Assembly (NCBI RefSeq): GCF_000002515.2 | Contig: NC_006042.1 | Location: forward strand, 1,984,001 to 2,048,000 | Direction of reading: 5' to 3' | DNA from: Kluyveromyces lactis | Lineage: Eukaryota; Ascomycota; Saccharomycetes; Saccharomycetales; Saccharomycetaceae | Length of the DNA: 64,000 nucleotides | In this document: piece after piece, positions 39,805 to 50,265 of the stretch | Layout of the letters: every line of letters starts with the position of its first letter | How positions within the stretch are numbered: position 1 is the stretch's first letter | Notes under the pieces: model-generated | The model's input: only the letters and a program-made list of their open reading frames with translations | What the model was told of the DNA's origin: nothing | Databases searched by the model: none | Made by a program: the position numbers and the translations under genes

Positions 39805-42800
39805 TCAGTAGTAGAATCCATTGGCAATGAATCTGACCATGTATTCTTCTACATGGCTGGTTCCACCGTATTCATCCTCGGAATCTTCGTTGTTTTCGTT
39901 GTCGCTATTTCCATCCTGTGCGGCAACACTTCCCTCTTGGAAATCTTCATTATCGACATTGACCTCCCTCAATGCAGATTTTGCGGCCTTTGCGTCATCT
40001 TCATCCTCTGCTTGCGCGAGTAACTTGTTTAGGTTTTTCTGATCTTGAAGTAGTGGTTTATCGTCAGGTATATCCTCTGGGGCTTCTGCACCAAGTAAGT
40101 CCTTCACAGATAGCTTAGTGAAGTAGTCTGTGGTGAAATCACCTGTTTGGATGACAACGTTGTCCAAGTGCCTCTTTTGGTTTGCCTTCTTCAAAATATT
40201 ACTTTCGATGGTGTGGTCGCTTACGAATCTGTAAATATGGACATCTCTTGTTTGACCAATTCTGTGACAACGATCTTGGCACTGTTTATCCATTGCTGGA
40301 TTCCAGTCTGAATCATAGAAAATGACGGTATCAGCACCTGTTAGATTAATACCAAGACCTCCTGATCTACTTGAAAGAATGAAAACAGTAATTCTGGGAT
40401 CGCTGTTAAACCTTTCAGTTAAGATTTGACGATCTTCAATTTTGGTAGCACCATCTAATCGCATGTATAGATAACCATGAAAATTCAAAAATTGTTCCAA
40501 GATATCTAGGACTTTTGTCATTTGAGTAAATATCAAAGCCCTGTGACCATTGTCCTTTAAGTTTTGTAGTAATTGTGCCAATTTCTGTAGTTTACCACAA
40601 TCGTATTGTAAAAGAGATTTATCAGGGAAAGCAACCGATAACTTTGTTTGTAATTGGTGGAATGGGTTTTCTAGCGATCTCATCTGGGAGACTAAATGAT
40701 GCTTCACAGACTCTTCAAACCGCTTGTTATTATCATCCACTCCTACTGCCCTCTCTCTGATGTCTAAGGTTACAACTGGAGGAGTGATCACTGCAAACTT
40801 TTCGATGGTTTCTTTACCCTCCAACAATCTTGTTTCTAATGGTTTTATGGATTCCTGTGTGAGTTCACAATCAATGAATTTCTTTGGACCAACTGTTAGT
40901 AGCTTCACGATATTAGATCCGTACATTGGTCTTCTGTTACATCTCAAATTGTTCATGTAGTTGAGATGTTCCAATTGACCTATTATCTCATTGATCTTGT
41001 TATGCTTTGCGTAGGAATAATATTGATTTAGATCTTGAAAGTCAGGCTGTGTTACAGGTGAATCGTTTTCATTGAGTTGTTTCAATCTACTTATCTCTTT
41101 CAAAATCGGCTGTACACATTGAAGTTCACTGATCTTCTCAGAGTGGTTGGTGCTCAAAGTTTTATCATTCGAAGTGAACTGAAAGTTCAAGTTGGATAAG
41201 TCTACCGAAGTTTCAAACTGATTTTCATGTAGACGGTTGTAAACGTAGTTATTAAGGTCGCAATACGACTTTGAAACCGAATCCTCAATGCAAAATGAAG
41301 TCAAAATAGGTCTAACTTCGAATAAATCTGGATGATTGCAAACTTTTCTTAGTTGCATCAAACAGTTGATAATGGACATAAAGTTACCACTGGCAAGAGT
41401 TTCCTTGGTCTGAGCTCTTGACATAAAATCATCATATAAAAATCGTTGCCTTTTAGATAGCCGACAGTAGATTATATGCTCATATTTTCCTGGCATTTGT
41501 TTTTCGACATCCGCTTTCAACCTACGAAGTAAGTATGGCCGTAAAACCTGGTGTAATTTCGACACTGTCTTTTTAGTCTCTTCATCTTGTTCGTAGTTTT
41601 CTCCTGTTTCGACAATTTTGTCAACTGGTCTACCAAACCATTGCTGAAATGCATCTAAGTCAGCAAAACCAGAAACTTTACCATTTTCAAGTGCTGTTTG
41701 TGGCATTAGGAAATATAGTAGGGACCAAAGTTCAGCTAGATTATTTTGTAGTGGAGTACCAGTAAGTAGAAGCCTCCTTTCAGTATTGAAATTCAAAAGG
41801 GCTTGCCAACGAGTTGATCTGAAATTTTTAATATTATGGGCTTCGTCAAGGATCATATATTGCCATTTTTTACGCTTGAATGAATGTTGATCATGAACTA
41901 CCAACTGATAAGAAGTAATGCAAACATGAAACGCATCAGGTTTGTTCCATCCTTTACGCTTTTCCCGTCTCTGCTGGGGGGAACCGTAGTATGTCAAAAC
42001 TTTAAAGCCAGGAGCAAACCTCTTGAATTCCATTTCCCAGTTCAAAAGAACGGAAGTTGGCACAACAATTAAATGAGGACCCCAATTTTCTTTCTCACAG
42101 GCGAGGTACGCTAAAAGTGAAATAGTTTGAATAGTTTTCCCTAAACCCATCTCATCAGCTAAAATACCATTGGTCTTATTATTGTACAGCGATGCTAACC
42201 AATTTAAACCTTGCTTTTGATATATTCTTAGTGTTCCACGCAATAAGGAAGGTACTGGAACGTCCGATACAGCTAAAGGGTCTGCAGCAGCGGGTGAAGT
42301 AACACTTTCTGTAGTTTCAGCTTTTTCATCTTTTAATTCATTGTCAGACTTTGGTGGAGATGGCAATTCTTCCGTTTTTGAATTATTCTCGGCGCCTGAA
42401 CTATCGCCATCAAGTCCGTCATCAGAGCTACTATCTGCATCAAAGTTTACATCAGCCTCCACATCTTCTTCGTTCTCATCAATATTACCAAGAAGAGCAG
42501 ATAATCCTGGGGTATCCTCTTGCGCAGAAGCATCAGCATCCTCCGTTTCACTTTCGGACGAGCTCAACGAATCTTCCATAGAATCTGAAACAGAATCAGA
42601 TGCTTCATCAAAAATTGATTCGTCTGCAGCACTCTTACTAGTTTCATTGCCAAAATCATTGATTTTATTCAATTGTGCGTATTTGGACCGTAATTCTTCT
42701 ACAGAAAGTTCCATATCATTTCCAATCCTTTCCGTATTACCTTCTTTATCAGAGTCGCAGGACGATGTACTCATCATTTCATCATCTATATCAGAATTGC

Positions 42801-44523
42801 CATCAGATTCTTCATTGGCGGAAAATTCAGAGCTTGCATCAGATGCTTCTGAAGGATATGTACAAGAATCCAATTGGTTTAACTGAGCACCGAGAAGCTG
42901 TGTACTCTGCTCCAACATCTCTGTCAAATGTTGCTTTCCTTGAATCCTTTCTAGTTGATCAAGTTCATCCTTTTTCAAGACTTTGTATGCTTTTTCAGCC
43001 ATTGTCCATCTTTTCTTGACGGCTTGCATTGCAAACCGGGCTAGATTTTTTTTGCGCTTTTCTTCTTCTTTCAGTTTACGTTCTTCTGCACCAGCGATGT
43101 GTTTGAAATGAGATTCGATTATCTGTGCCACTCTACGTGCCTTAGCGATCTGTGAACGTCTTGAATCTTGGAAAGATTTACTTAATACAATTCCTTGGTT
43201 AACAAGATGATCTTGGAAAGTATGCTTACTTTGTTCTTTATAATATACGGATATGGGTTCAGCGGCGTTTGATGGAGGCATAACATCTCTGAGAGACAAA
43301 GATTGCAACGAATCTGTTTGTGGATCATATTTAATCGCTCCCCTTTCGAACCCTATCCGTATGAGTTTGGCAGTCTTCCGTTGTTCCTTTATGTATGAAT
43401 CGTATTCCTCCAGACTAACATCTTCATCAAGAGATTTATATGATTGCAAAAAGGAATGCACGTCAGCGTACTCTGGTTTAAGAACATGCAGAGGATTGGT
43501 AATGGTTTGGCGAGGTGCATTTACATGTAATTTAACTTTCAATCTATTTGGTAGGCTTTTCTTCTGGAGTGCAGTACGTGGTTTTTCATTATCGTCATCT
43601 TCTGACGAACTAGTAAAGTAATACTCTTCATCATCAATAATGTCCCCAGTAGTGTTAAGAGAAGTTTTAAGTCCACTTTCATTATTGTTTATAATATTTT
43701 TGCTTTTGTTATTGGTTTTTCTATTATCATTGCCATCGTCATTAGTGTGCGTAGGGTCTGCTTTCGTCCTTTTAGATTCATTTTTAATCTCTGGTGACTG
43801 TTTTCTCACAAGTTCCGTTTGTGATTTCACAGCTCTTTTTTTTGATTTAGCCTTCGATGACTTTAATCTAGCCTTCGATTTACCTTGTCCTGTATTGGTT
43901 ATATCTTTGACAGGTGGGTCTTCCGATTCAACAGATATATCATTAGTACTCGAGTCTCTTTTATTCAGTTTTGATTTCTTGTCTGCAGTCTGTTTCAATG
44001 ATTTTTTGGGAGAAGATACCACAGGAGTGTTTAACTTATTCTGTGCAGAGCCCTGAGCAGTAACCACCGTTTGTCTTTTCTTGTTGGGTCTCGGTACCGC
44101 TACATCCTCCTCACTTTCCGCCGGGACTGATGCCACTTGTTGTGTTCTCTTCCTGCCTCTACGGCCACATACAGACGCCCTTAACTTTTCCTGCAACTCA
44201 CTGTACTCTTGATCTACCAACGGCATGACCTGGCCCCATATGTTATTCTTATCTGATGACGAGTCTGCTGTTCCAGAAATGACATTTCTTCTTTTCAATC
44301 GTCTTGATGCATTACTCTCTTTCATATCATCTTGCTCTAGGCTGGACTCAACATCAAGACCCCTTTCCTGTAAAAAAGTTTTAAAACTGTTACTCGTGTT
44401 GCGGAACAACGGATCGTATTCTACCAACGACGTAAACTCCCATAGATGAAACAATTCATTCGTCAATAGTTCGTATTCCAATCGCGTCTTCGCTAACTGA
44501 CGCCAATCCCTAACTTCTGGCAT
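39805..44523 (-). CDS. SWR1: SWR1 chromatin remodeller ATPase
   Basis: Catalytic Snf2-family subunit of SWR1-C, which exchanges H2A for H2A.Z in nucleosomes. 1572 residues against 1514. Order: basic N-terminal region, HSA domain (about 370-500, rich in Arg/Lys/Glu: RRSQIAKARRVAQIIESHFKHI ... KKNLARFAMQAVKKRW), a very acidic Ser/Asp/Glu stretch (about 560-730) that binds H2A.Z-H2B in the family, then the ATPase: DEMGLGKT near 788, LDEAHNIKN near 891, LLTGTPLQNN, and after the long INO80/SWR1-type insertion, the second lobe with SSRSGGLGINL, DSDWNPAMDKQCQDRCHRIGQ. Acidic C terminus ending MVRFIANGFYY. It diverges from a MATE transporter gene, as YDR334W region genes do. Confidence 0.97.
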   Translation of the reverse strand: MPEVRDWRQLAKTRLEYELLTNELFHLWEFTSLVEYDPLFRNTSNSFKTFLQERGLDVESSLEQDDMKESNASRRLKRRNVISGTADSSSDKNNIWGQVMPLVDQEYSELQEKLRASVCGRRGRKRTQQVASVPAESEEDVAVPRPNKKRQTVVTAQGSAQNKLNTPVVSSPKKSLKQTADKKSKLNKRDSSTNDISVESEDPPVKDITNTGQGKSKARLKSSKAKSKKRAVKSQTELVRKQSPEIKNESKRTKADPTHTNDDGNDNRKTNNKSKNIINNNESGLKTSLNTTGDIIDDEEYYFTSSSEDDDNEKPRTALQKKSLPNRLKVKLHVNAPRQTITNPLHVLKPEYADVHSFLQSYKSLDEDVSLEEYDSYIKEQRKTAKLIRIGFERGAIKYDPQTDSLQSLSLRDVMPPSNAAEPISVYYKEQSKHTFQDHLVNQGIVLSKSFQDSRRSQIAKARRVAQIIESHFKHIAGAEERKLKEEEKRKKNLARFAMQAVKKRWTMAEKAYKVLKKDELDQLERIQGKQHLTEMLEQSTQLLGAQLNQLDSCTYPSEASDASSEFSANEESDGNSDIDDEMMSTSSCDSDKEGNTERIGNDMELSVEELRSKYAQLNKINDFGNETSKSAADESIFDEASDSVSDSMEDSLSSSESETEDADASAQEDTPGLSALLGNIDENEEDVEADVNFDADSSSDDGLDGDSSGAENNSKTEELPSPPKSDNELKDEKAETTESVTSPAAADPLAVSDVPVPSLLRGTLRIYQKQGLNWLASLYNNKTNGILADEMGLGKTIQTISLLAYLACEKENWGPHLIVVPTSVLLNWEMEFKRFAPGFKVLTYYGSPQQRREKRKGWNKPDAFHVCITSYQLVVHDQHSFKRKKWQYMILDEAHNIKNFRSTRWQALLNFNTERRLLLTGTPLQNNLAELWSLLYFLMPQTALENGKVSGFADLDAFQQWFGRPVDKIVETGENYEQDEETKKTVSKLHQVLRPYLLRRLKADVEKQMPGKYEHIIYCRLSKRQRFLYDDFMSRAQTKETLASGNFMSIINCLMQLRKVCNHPDLFEVRPILTSFCIEDSVSKSYCDLNNYVYNRLHENQFETSVDLSNLNFQFTSNDKTLSTNHSEKISELQCVQPILKEISRLKQLNENDSPVTQPDFQDLNQYYSYAKHNKINEIIGQLEHLNYMNNLRCNRRPMYGSNIVKLLTVGPKKFIDCELTQESIKPLETRLLEGKETIEKFAVITPPVVTLDIRERAVGVDDNNKRFEESVKHHLVSQMRSLENPFHQLQTKLSVAFPDKSLLQYDCGKLQKLAQLLQNLKDNGHRALIFTQMTKVLDILEQFLNFHGYLYMRLDGATKIEDRQILTERFNSDPRITVFILSSRSGGLGINLTGADTVIFYDSDWNPAMDKQCQDRCHRIGQTRDVHIYRFVSDHTIESNILKKANQKRHLDNVVIQTGDFTTDYFTKLSVKDLLGAEAPEDIPDDKPLLQDQKNLNKLLAQAEDEDDAKAAKSALREVNVDNEDFQEGSVAAQDGNSDNENNEDSEDEYGGTSHVEEYMVRFIANGFYY

Positions 44524-45686
44524 CTTGAAACAAACAACCGCAGTAAATTTGTATACTGCTGGAAACTAGAAAGTTAACGCTATCCAGTGATGTAGTTTCC
44601 AGGTACTTCGCGCCTCCTAATTGTGCGAAATATCCGTGAATCGTGGTGAAGTGTGCTATTACTGCTGTTATTTTCCTTAAGGCGTGGCAAAAGTGTTTTT
44701 TCCCGTAAATTCATTTTTTTCATTCTTAGATGAATATAATTGACAGAAAAGTGCTAAGGATCCAATGGAAAAGCCTTCAAGATTAGGTTCCGGGTAACAG
44801 TATTCAATGTTCCATACTTAACCGTAAACTGCACTGTTGTACCGGAACGAGATTACAGACACCCAATTGCCAGCCATCTAGGTCAACTGCAGCGGTGCAT
44901 TGACTTACACTTTCTCCATATTCATGATGATATCTATATTTATATATCTATATTTATACGCTCGTAGGCACCACGCTACTGATCATGTGATTACAAAAAG
45001 GCCAAATGCAACAAATAAGTAAGCTCAGCTTGCTCTAAATTGTGGTTGAAAACTATTACCAACCACTATACATAGGCTAGTAGTGCCTTCAGCCAATCTC
45101 CCAAACAAATTACAAACCAAGTTTCGAGGGCGATGTGTGCATGTGTGCATGTGTGTGTTCTTGTATGTGTATGTGTATGTGTATGTGTCTGTGTATGTGT
45201 ATGCGTGTGCGTATGTGTTTTGTCTTTTACATGTATGGAATGAGTTTCTTTTTGTCTCAGCATCAGAACATGGAAAAGAATAATCGAATAGAAAAAATAT
45301 TACTGGAAAAAGTCAAAATTTCATTAAAAGGTAAGGGAATGGGAGTTCTACTTGAAAGGATGTTGTTCGATATCAATAAAACGATTTCGTTACTCTTCTT
45401 CTCTGGTCAAGTTACTCATCATTACATGAACTTGAACCACTGCGGACAGATCTTTAAGAAAGGGACTTCGGTAGGTGATCTAATTTTTTTTTTTGAAGAA
45501 ACTCTTCCAACTTTAGGAACCACCTTAATTTGAACTCTGGTTTATCATAGTGAAGTAAACTACTTTGGACTTACTAATAATCGCTAAAATCTCATAACTT
45601 AATTGGCTCTCATCCGAATAGAGACCAGTACAACCTTGAGAAGAGTTTTCCCCCTTTTTCTCTAGTTTTTTAATACCCAAAATCAA
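44524..45686. promoter_or_regulatory. SWR1/MATE divergent intergenic region
   Basis: 1163 bp. A Reb1-type CCGGGTAA lies at 44790-44797. A GT/ATGTGT microsatellite covers 45133-45220. Open frames crossing the repeat have no recognisable content. Confidence 0.6.
45133..45220 (+). repeat. (TG)n / (TATGTG)n microsatellite
   Basis: Alternating purine-pyrimidine repeat of TG, ATGTGT and GCGTGT units; a potential Z-DNA former and a polymorphic marker. Confidence 0.9.
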
Positions 45687-47519
45687 ATGTCTAAGCAATT
45701 CAAGCATACAACCCAGGAGAGAAGATCTTCCATAATTTACTCGAACAATAATGGTAAAGGCGGTCTTTTCTCTCCTCAAGATTATATTTCGGGAGACAAG
45801 ACTCAAGCATTTATAGACGACGATATTAGCGAAGATTCAGAGGATTCTCTTTTCGCAACCAATAATTCTCGTACTTTACAACACGAATATGGTTCTACAG
45901 GCCGAACGGGAAGCAGTGATAGTAGTGAGATTCATTCCGCCTTACCGAAAAATCTAATACGAGAAGAACGGGATCTATTGATGGACAATAAGCTGTACAA
46001 TTCTAATCATGCTCTTCATAATCATGCTGCATATTCAACAAATGATCCAAACTCTTCCTTTGCACCAACATCATCAATCGAGGATCAAGAAGTGATTGAA
46101 ACTTGGGAGGATGCAATTGAATCAGGGAAAGACATAAATACCACATTTAAGAGAGAGGCCATAGTGATAACATCTAATGCATCACCTCTTGTACTGACTT
46201 TCATTTTACAAAACTCTTTATCTTTAGCATCAATTTTTTCCGTTTCACATTTGGGAAGCAATGAATTAGGAGCTGTTACCCTAGGATCTATGACAGCGAG
46301 TATCACTGGGTTTGCTGCCATCCAAGGGCTCTGTACTTGTTTAGACACACTTTGTGCCCAAGCTTACGGTGGTAACCACTATCACTTAGTTGGTGTGTTG
46401 TTTCAAAGATGTGCAATTATCACGATCATTCTTTCTCTACCTGTTCTCTTCACATGGTGGCAATGGTCTGAACAGATACTTGCATTATTCATTCCAGAAA
46501 GAGAACTATGTGCCTTAGCTGCAAAATATCTTCAAATTGTTTCTCTGGGGATTCCAGCCTTTATCCTATTTGAATGTGGTAAAAGATTCTTACAGTGTCA
46601 AGGAATCTTCCACGCTTCCAGTATTGTCCTTCTCGTTTGTGCTCCCCTTAATGCATTGATGAACTATGTTTTAGTGTGGGATAAAAATATTGGAATAGGA
46701 TATCTTGGTGCACCTATTAGTGTAGTATTGAATTATTGGTTAATGGCTCTTGGGTTGTTTGCTTACACTTTATACACGAAAAATGAAAAAAATCCCATGA
46801 AATGTTGGAATGGATTTATCAAACCGCATCAAATTTTGAAGAATTCACGAAAGATGTTCAACTTAGCACTGCCTGGTATTATCATGGTTGAAGCTGAGTT
46901 TTTGGGTTTTGAAATTTTGACTATTTTCGCATCTCATTTAGGTACCCATGAATTAGCCGCTCAATCAATTATTTCGACTATCGCTTCTCTTGCCTATCAA
47001 GTCCCCTTTTCAATTTCAATTTCGACATCGACTAGAGTTGCAAACTTCATTGGTGCGTCCTTGTATCGAAGCTGCGTAATTACTTGCAAAGTGTCATTAT
47101 TACTATCGTTTATTATTAGTTCGTTGAATATGGCAATGATTTACAAAGCTAGATACCTAATAGCAAGGCTTTTTTCCTCAGAACCCGATGTTGTCAGATT
47201 GGTTTCTAGTTCGTTACCAATCTTGGCCTTCATGCAAATTTTTGATGCATTTAATGCTTCAACTGCAGGTTGTTTGAGAGGCCAAGGCCAACAAAAGATA
47301 GGAGGATACATCAACGTTTTTGCATTTTACTGCATAGGTATCCCAGTATCATATTTGCTAACATTTCATTACGGATTTGGTGTTAGTGGATTATGGTGGG
47401 GTATCACTTCTGGTTTAGTTTTCATGAGCATTTTCCAAAGCTATGCTGTATTTCATTGTAATTGGAATGATATTATCCGTGCAGCAAAGTCTAGAAATAG
47501 CGAAGGTGCCATGGTATAA
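45687..47519 (+). CDS. MATE family multidrug/organic cation antiporter
   Basis: Multi antimicrobial extrusion family membrane protein. 610 residues. A hydrophilic cytosolic N terminus of about 150 residues is rich in Ser, Asp and Asn, then about twelve membrane segments in two homologous halves ([35 protein letters not shown] opens MatE domain 1; [37 protein letters not shown] opens domain 2). It corresponds by synteny to YDR338C, with Erc1 (YHR032W) as the better-studied S. cerevisiae relative. Substrate cannot be read from sequence. Confidence 0.93.
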   Translation: MSKQFKHTTQERRSSIIYSNNNGKGGLFSPQDYISGDKTQAFIDDDISEDSEDSLFATNNSRTLQHEYGSTGRTGSSDSSEIHSALPKNLIREERDLLMDNKLYNSNHALHNHAAYSTNDPNSSFAPTSSIEDQEVIETWEDAIESGKDINTTFKREAIVITSNASPLVLTFILQNSLSLASIFSVSHLGSNELGAVTLGSMTASITGFAAIQGLCTCLDTLCAQAYGGNHYHLVGVLFQRCAIITIILSLPVLFTWWQWSEQILALFIPERELCALAAKYLQIVSLGIPAFILFECGKRFLQCQGIFHASSIVLLVCAPLNALMNYVLVWDKNIGIGYLGAPISVVLNYWLMALGLFAYTLYTKNEKNPMKCWNGFIKPHQILKNSRKMFNLALPGIIMVEAEFLGFEILTIFASHLGTHELAAQSIISTIASLAYQVPFSISISTSTRVANFIGASLYRSCVITCKVSLLLSFIISSLNMAMIYKARYLIARLFSSEPDVVRLVSSSLPILAFMQIFDAFNASTAGCLRGQGQQKIGGYINVFAFYCIGIPVSYLLTFHYGFGVSGLWWGITSGLVFMSIFQSYAVFHCNWNDIIRAAKSRNSEGAMV

Positions 47520-47718
47520 CGTCTCTGAAAAGACCACATATCGACTAAATACCATCGTACATTAATAAATTAGGAAGAAGGTAAACCCCATTCAATGCAT
47601 CTTATATTGAACTTTTCATATATCATTATCTGTTTATTTTTTTGTTGTTTAGATATAAAAGATTTAACAGTACATCTTCTAGTTGAAGGATTGAGTTGTC
47701 AGCTGTTTGCTAATCATT

Positions 47719-48549
47719 TTATTGTACAATACCATACTGTTCCAAAATTTTGGCTAAATTATTATATAACCATGGTATGGTTTTATCATTTTCCTCAACA
47801 ATACCTTGGAAGTGTTCGATGGATTGCTCAACGGTTATATTTTTGCCCTTTGCATATTTGTTGATAGCATTCACCAATGCGCTGCGGCGCTGATAAGTTC
47901 TCAACTTGGGTAATTTAGACAATTGACCTGCACCATGTTTCTCCTCGAAATGCAAGATCTGAAGCTTTGTATCTGTATAAAACTCGTGGTAAAGGTCATG
48001 GACGCTTTTGGGACAATCTGTCATTATAAGGTGATAGTTCTCAACATTGTTCAGATCTTTTGCGCCGAGAGGTCTGATTTTGCTCGAGTGTTGTGATTTC
48101 GCTACCTTGTACCTTGATGGCATTTCTCGCGATGCGTTCTCCGCTTCTCTGCTGAGACTACTGAAAAGAATTTCATTTTTAAATTCTTCTTTGAAAACTT
48201 TTGGCCCTTCCGAAATGTCAGCTTCAGTCTCATCAATTCCAAGTAGAGGTAGAGGATCTTCATTCTCTTTATTTACGTCAAAATCCACTTCTTGTTCCTC
48301 GGTTAAAAACTGGTTATTCATATCCAAATCATGAGCTAAAAGATGTGTTTTAATGATTCCTAAATCAACAATAATCCCAGTATGCTGTTGTTGTATTAAA
48401 TCTAACTTAGATTTTAACAGGGCAATTTGACCATTGACACTTTGACACTTGCTATTACACACTGCGTCGCATAAAACGTTCCAATCAGTTTGTAAAGTGT
48501 CTACTCTGCTTTGGAATGTATGAATTATTCGTTCAATATTCTGTGGCAT
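47719..48549 (-). CDS. Putative transcription factor with C-terminal GCR1-C DNA-binding domain
   Basis: 276 residues from the ATG at 48549 (MPQNIERIIHTFQSRVD); the open frame continues 12 codons upstream only via TTG. Helical N-terminal region with a possible coiled coil (1-80), acidic middle (80-120), and a C-terminal segment at about 173-262: YHLIMTDCPKSVHDLYHEFY, then RTYQRRSALVNAINKYAKG and a final helical part. This resembles the GCR1-C domain shared by Gcr1, Msn1 and Hot1. It is shorter than all three and the domain is divergent (W to Y in the DLYHEF position). No exact S. cerevisiae counterpart at the syntenic position comes to mind. Confidence 0.72.
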   Translation of the reverse strand: MPQNIERIIHTFQSRVDTLQTDWNVLCDAVCNSKCQSVNGQIALLKSKLDLIQQQHTGIIVDLGIIKTHLLAHDLDMNNQFLTEEQEVDFDVNKENEDPLPLLGIDETEADISEGPKVFKEEFKNEILFSSLSREAENASREMPSRYKVAKSQHSSKIRPLGAKDLNNVENYHLIMTDCPKSVHDLYHEFYTDTKLQILHFEEKHGAGQLSKLPKLRTYQRRSALVNAINKYAKGKNITVEQSIEHFQGIVEENDKTIPWLYNNLAKILEQYGIVQ

Positions 48550-49134
48550 CTCATTTGATTCTCGGCGTCTTCGCAATGCAATCAAAACTTGAAAATACTA
48601 ATTGATTCAGATGTAAATAATAGTGTATATACTAAACTACGAATAAGCACGAATAACAGAGGTGATGATGTGAAAGTTTGTGAAATCTGTGGTTTATATA
48701 ATATTTGACATATGTTTAATATAGTAATTAAATCTTTTTGTGACACTTTTATTTTTCGTTTTTCCTTTTCCTTCACTGACTGCATGGACGCACCAGTCCA
48801 CACAGAAAAACCAGCAAACCTAAATGTGGCACATCAGAAAAGTTGTTCGAGCGGCGATGGGTTTGCACCATCCAAACAATACTAGGAATAACGTTTTCCT
48901 GCTGGTTCGAAAACGCACTGAATTTAACTACTGTTATTCTTTTATGAATTGCAAAGTATCGATGCTATCTGGAAAATTTGAGTACAGATTAAATACATTT
49001 TGTAGGGAAAACTATCATTGTAGGAGCGGTGACAGCCGTTAAATCTATGCTAAATGGGTAAGTTTTAAGACGATATTTGTGAAGGATAGAAATTAAGAAA
49101 GAGGAATGAAAAAAAACGCGATACTCCTGTACCT
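48550..49134. other. Intergenic, CIC1 3' / GCR1-C gene promoter
   Basis: 585 bp. Short open frames without features; no motif worth reporting. Confidence 0.4.
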
Positions 49135-50265
49135 CTAATTTTTTACGTTTTTATTCTTTGTCTTTTGTCTTTTAGCGCTGGATTTTTGTTCTTTCGTTTG
49201 CTCTTTCTTTTGTTCTTCTTGCTCTTCTTCTGCCTCGACCTCTTCCAAGTTTCTTTTGGCTTGCTTAATTTGCGTAGCAAACAAGGAGTCTAGTTCGTCT
49301 GGATTTGCAATTTCTAACAAAGATTTCTCAAATTGTGATAGTTGCAATTCGACACCATCAATTTCTATGACATTTTGAACGGAAGTCTTAGCATCATGTC
49401 TGGACCCAACCAATTTGTCTAATACTTCCAAATTAACGTATAATGGAAGGACTGGTGATTCGTTAGATTTGAGAAGAATGGTTCTGATATTGTACTTTTC
49501 GATGAACTGTTTAGCGACAGAAATGATATTTTCAGTCAATTGTTCTGGGGTGAACCATTCCAATGAACCTAGATGAACATTCATCGTGTTACCTCTTGGA
49601 AGTTTGACTGGGATTTTAGTATCATAAATTCTCTTGATGCTATTTACCAAAGTTGTCTTGTTAAACTTGTTATCCGATCTTGTGTTAATGGCAATTGGAG
49701 TGGTATTCAACTTACTGTATGCTTTACCACCTAATAGCTTGGGCAAAGCTGTCACTATCGAGTCATCAGCTAGAATGAAAGAAAAATCCTGTACAAATGC
49801 ACGCCTCTTTTCAAAAGCCTTGTATTTTGTCTTCAAATCTTTACCAGATATGATGGCATCAATAGTAATATGTTCTGGAAGTAGATCGATCAAGTCTTCT
49901 GATGTCACTGAATTGATATCAGAATCTTTTAGAATCAAAAGAGTCTTGAAATCTTTAACCATGGTGGTGCTAGCTTCCTTCCATGGCTTGAAGATAGAAT
50001 GAGGAACTGTAATTAGTTTTGGTTTGAAGTTTTTCAAAGAACCAGTAAAAGATTCAGTGTTGACTAGGATCAACTGTAGCTGAGCCTCCAATTCAGAATC
50101 ATCAATTAACTGATTGTCATTTGATCCATTTTCCTTCAAATATTCTTGCAATTTAATAACAGCATTGTTAACTCTGTTAACTGGAATGACTTCTTCCTCT
50201 TTACTGCCCTTAGTAGCCTTGGTGGCTTTGGTCGAAACCTTGCTTTTCTTAGTTTTAGTTGCCAT
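49135..50265 (-). CDS. CIC1: Ribosome biogenesis factor Cic1 (Nsa3), L1 domain
   Basis: Nucleolar pre-60S factor, also described as a proteasome-interacting adaptor. 376 residues, identical in length to S. cerevisiae Cic1. Basic N terminus (KTKKSKVSTKATKATK); ribosomal L1-like domain about 70-300 (LITVPHSIFKPWKEASTTMVKDFKTLLILKD..., PVKLPRGNTMNVHLGSLEWFTPEQLTENI); C-terminal acidic Glu/Gln-rich segment, then a Lys-rich tail. GATGAG repeats and an RRPE-type motif lie upstream. Corresponds to YHR052W, beside COX6. Confidence 0.96.
   Translation of the reverse strand: MATKTKKSKVSTKATKATKGSKEEEVIPVNRVNNAVIKLQEYLKENGSNDNQLIDDSELEAQLQLILVNTESFTGSLKNFKPKLITVPHSIFKPWKEASTTMVKDFKTLLILKDSDINSVTSEDLIDLLPEHITIDAIISGKDLKTKYKAFEKRRAFVQDFSFILADDSIVTALPKLLGGKAYSKLNTTPIAINTRSDNKFNKTTLVNSIKRIYDTKIPVKLPRGNTMNVHLGSLEWFTPEQLTENIISVAKQFIEKYNIRTILLKSNESPVLPLYVNLEVLDKLVGSRHDAKTSVQNVIEIDGVELQLSQFEKSLLEIANPDELDSLFATQIKQAKRNLEEVEAEEEQEEQKKEQTKEQKSSAKRQKTKNKNVKN

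Noticed and set aside
42341-42886. Ser-rich frame opposite the acidic region of SWR1
   Set aside because: Shadow of Asp/Glu/Ser codons on the other strand.
45135-45533. 132-codon frame starting in the TG microsatellite
   Set aside because: The Cys/Met/Val repeat is an artefact of translating the microsatellite.
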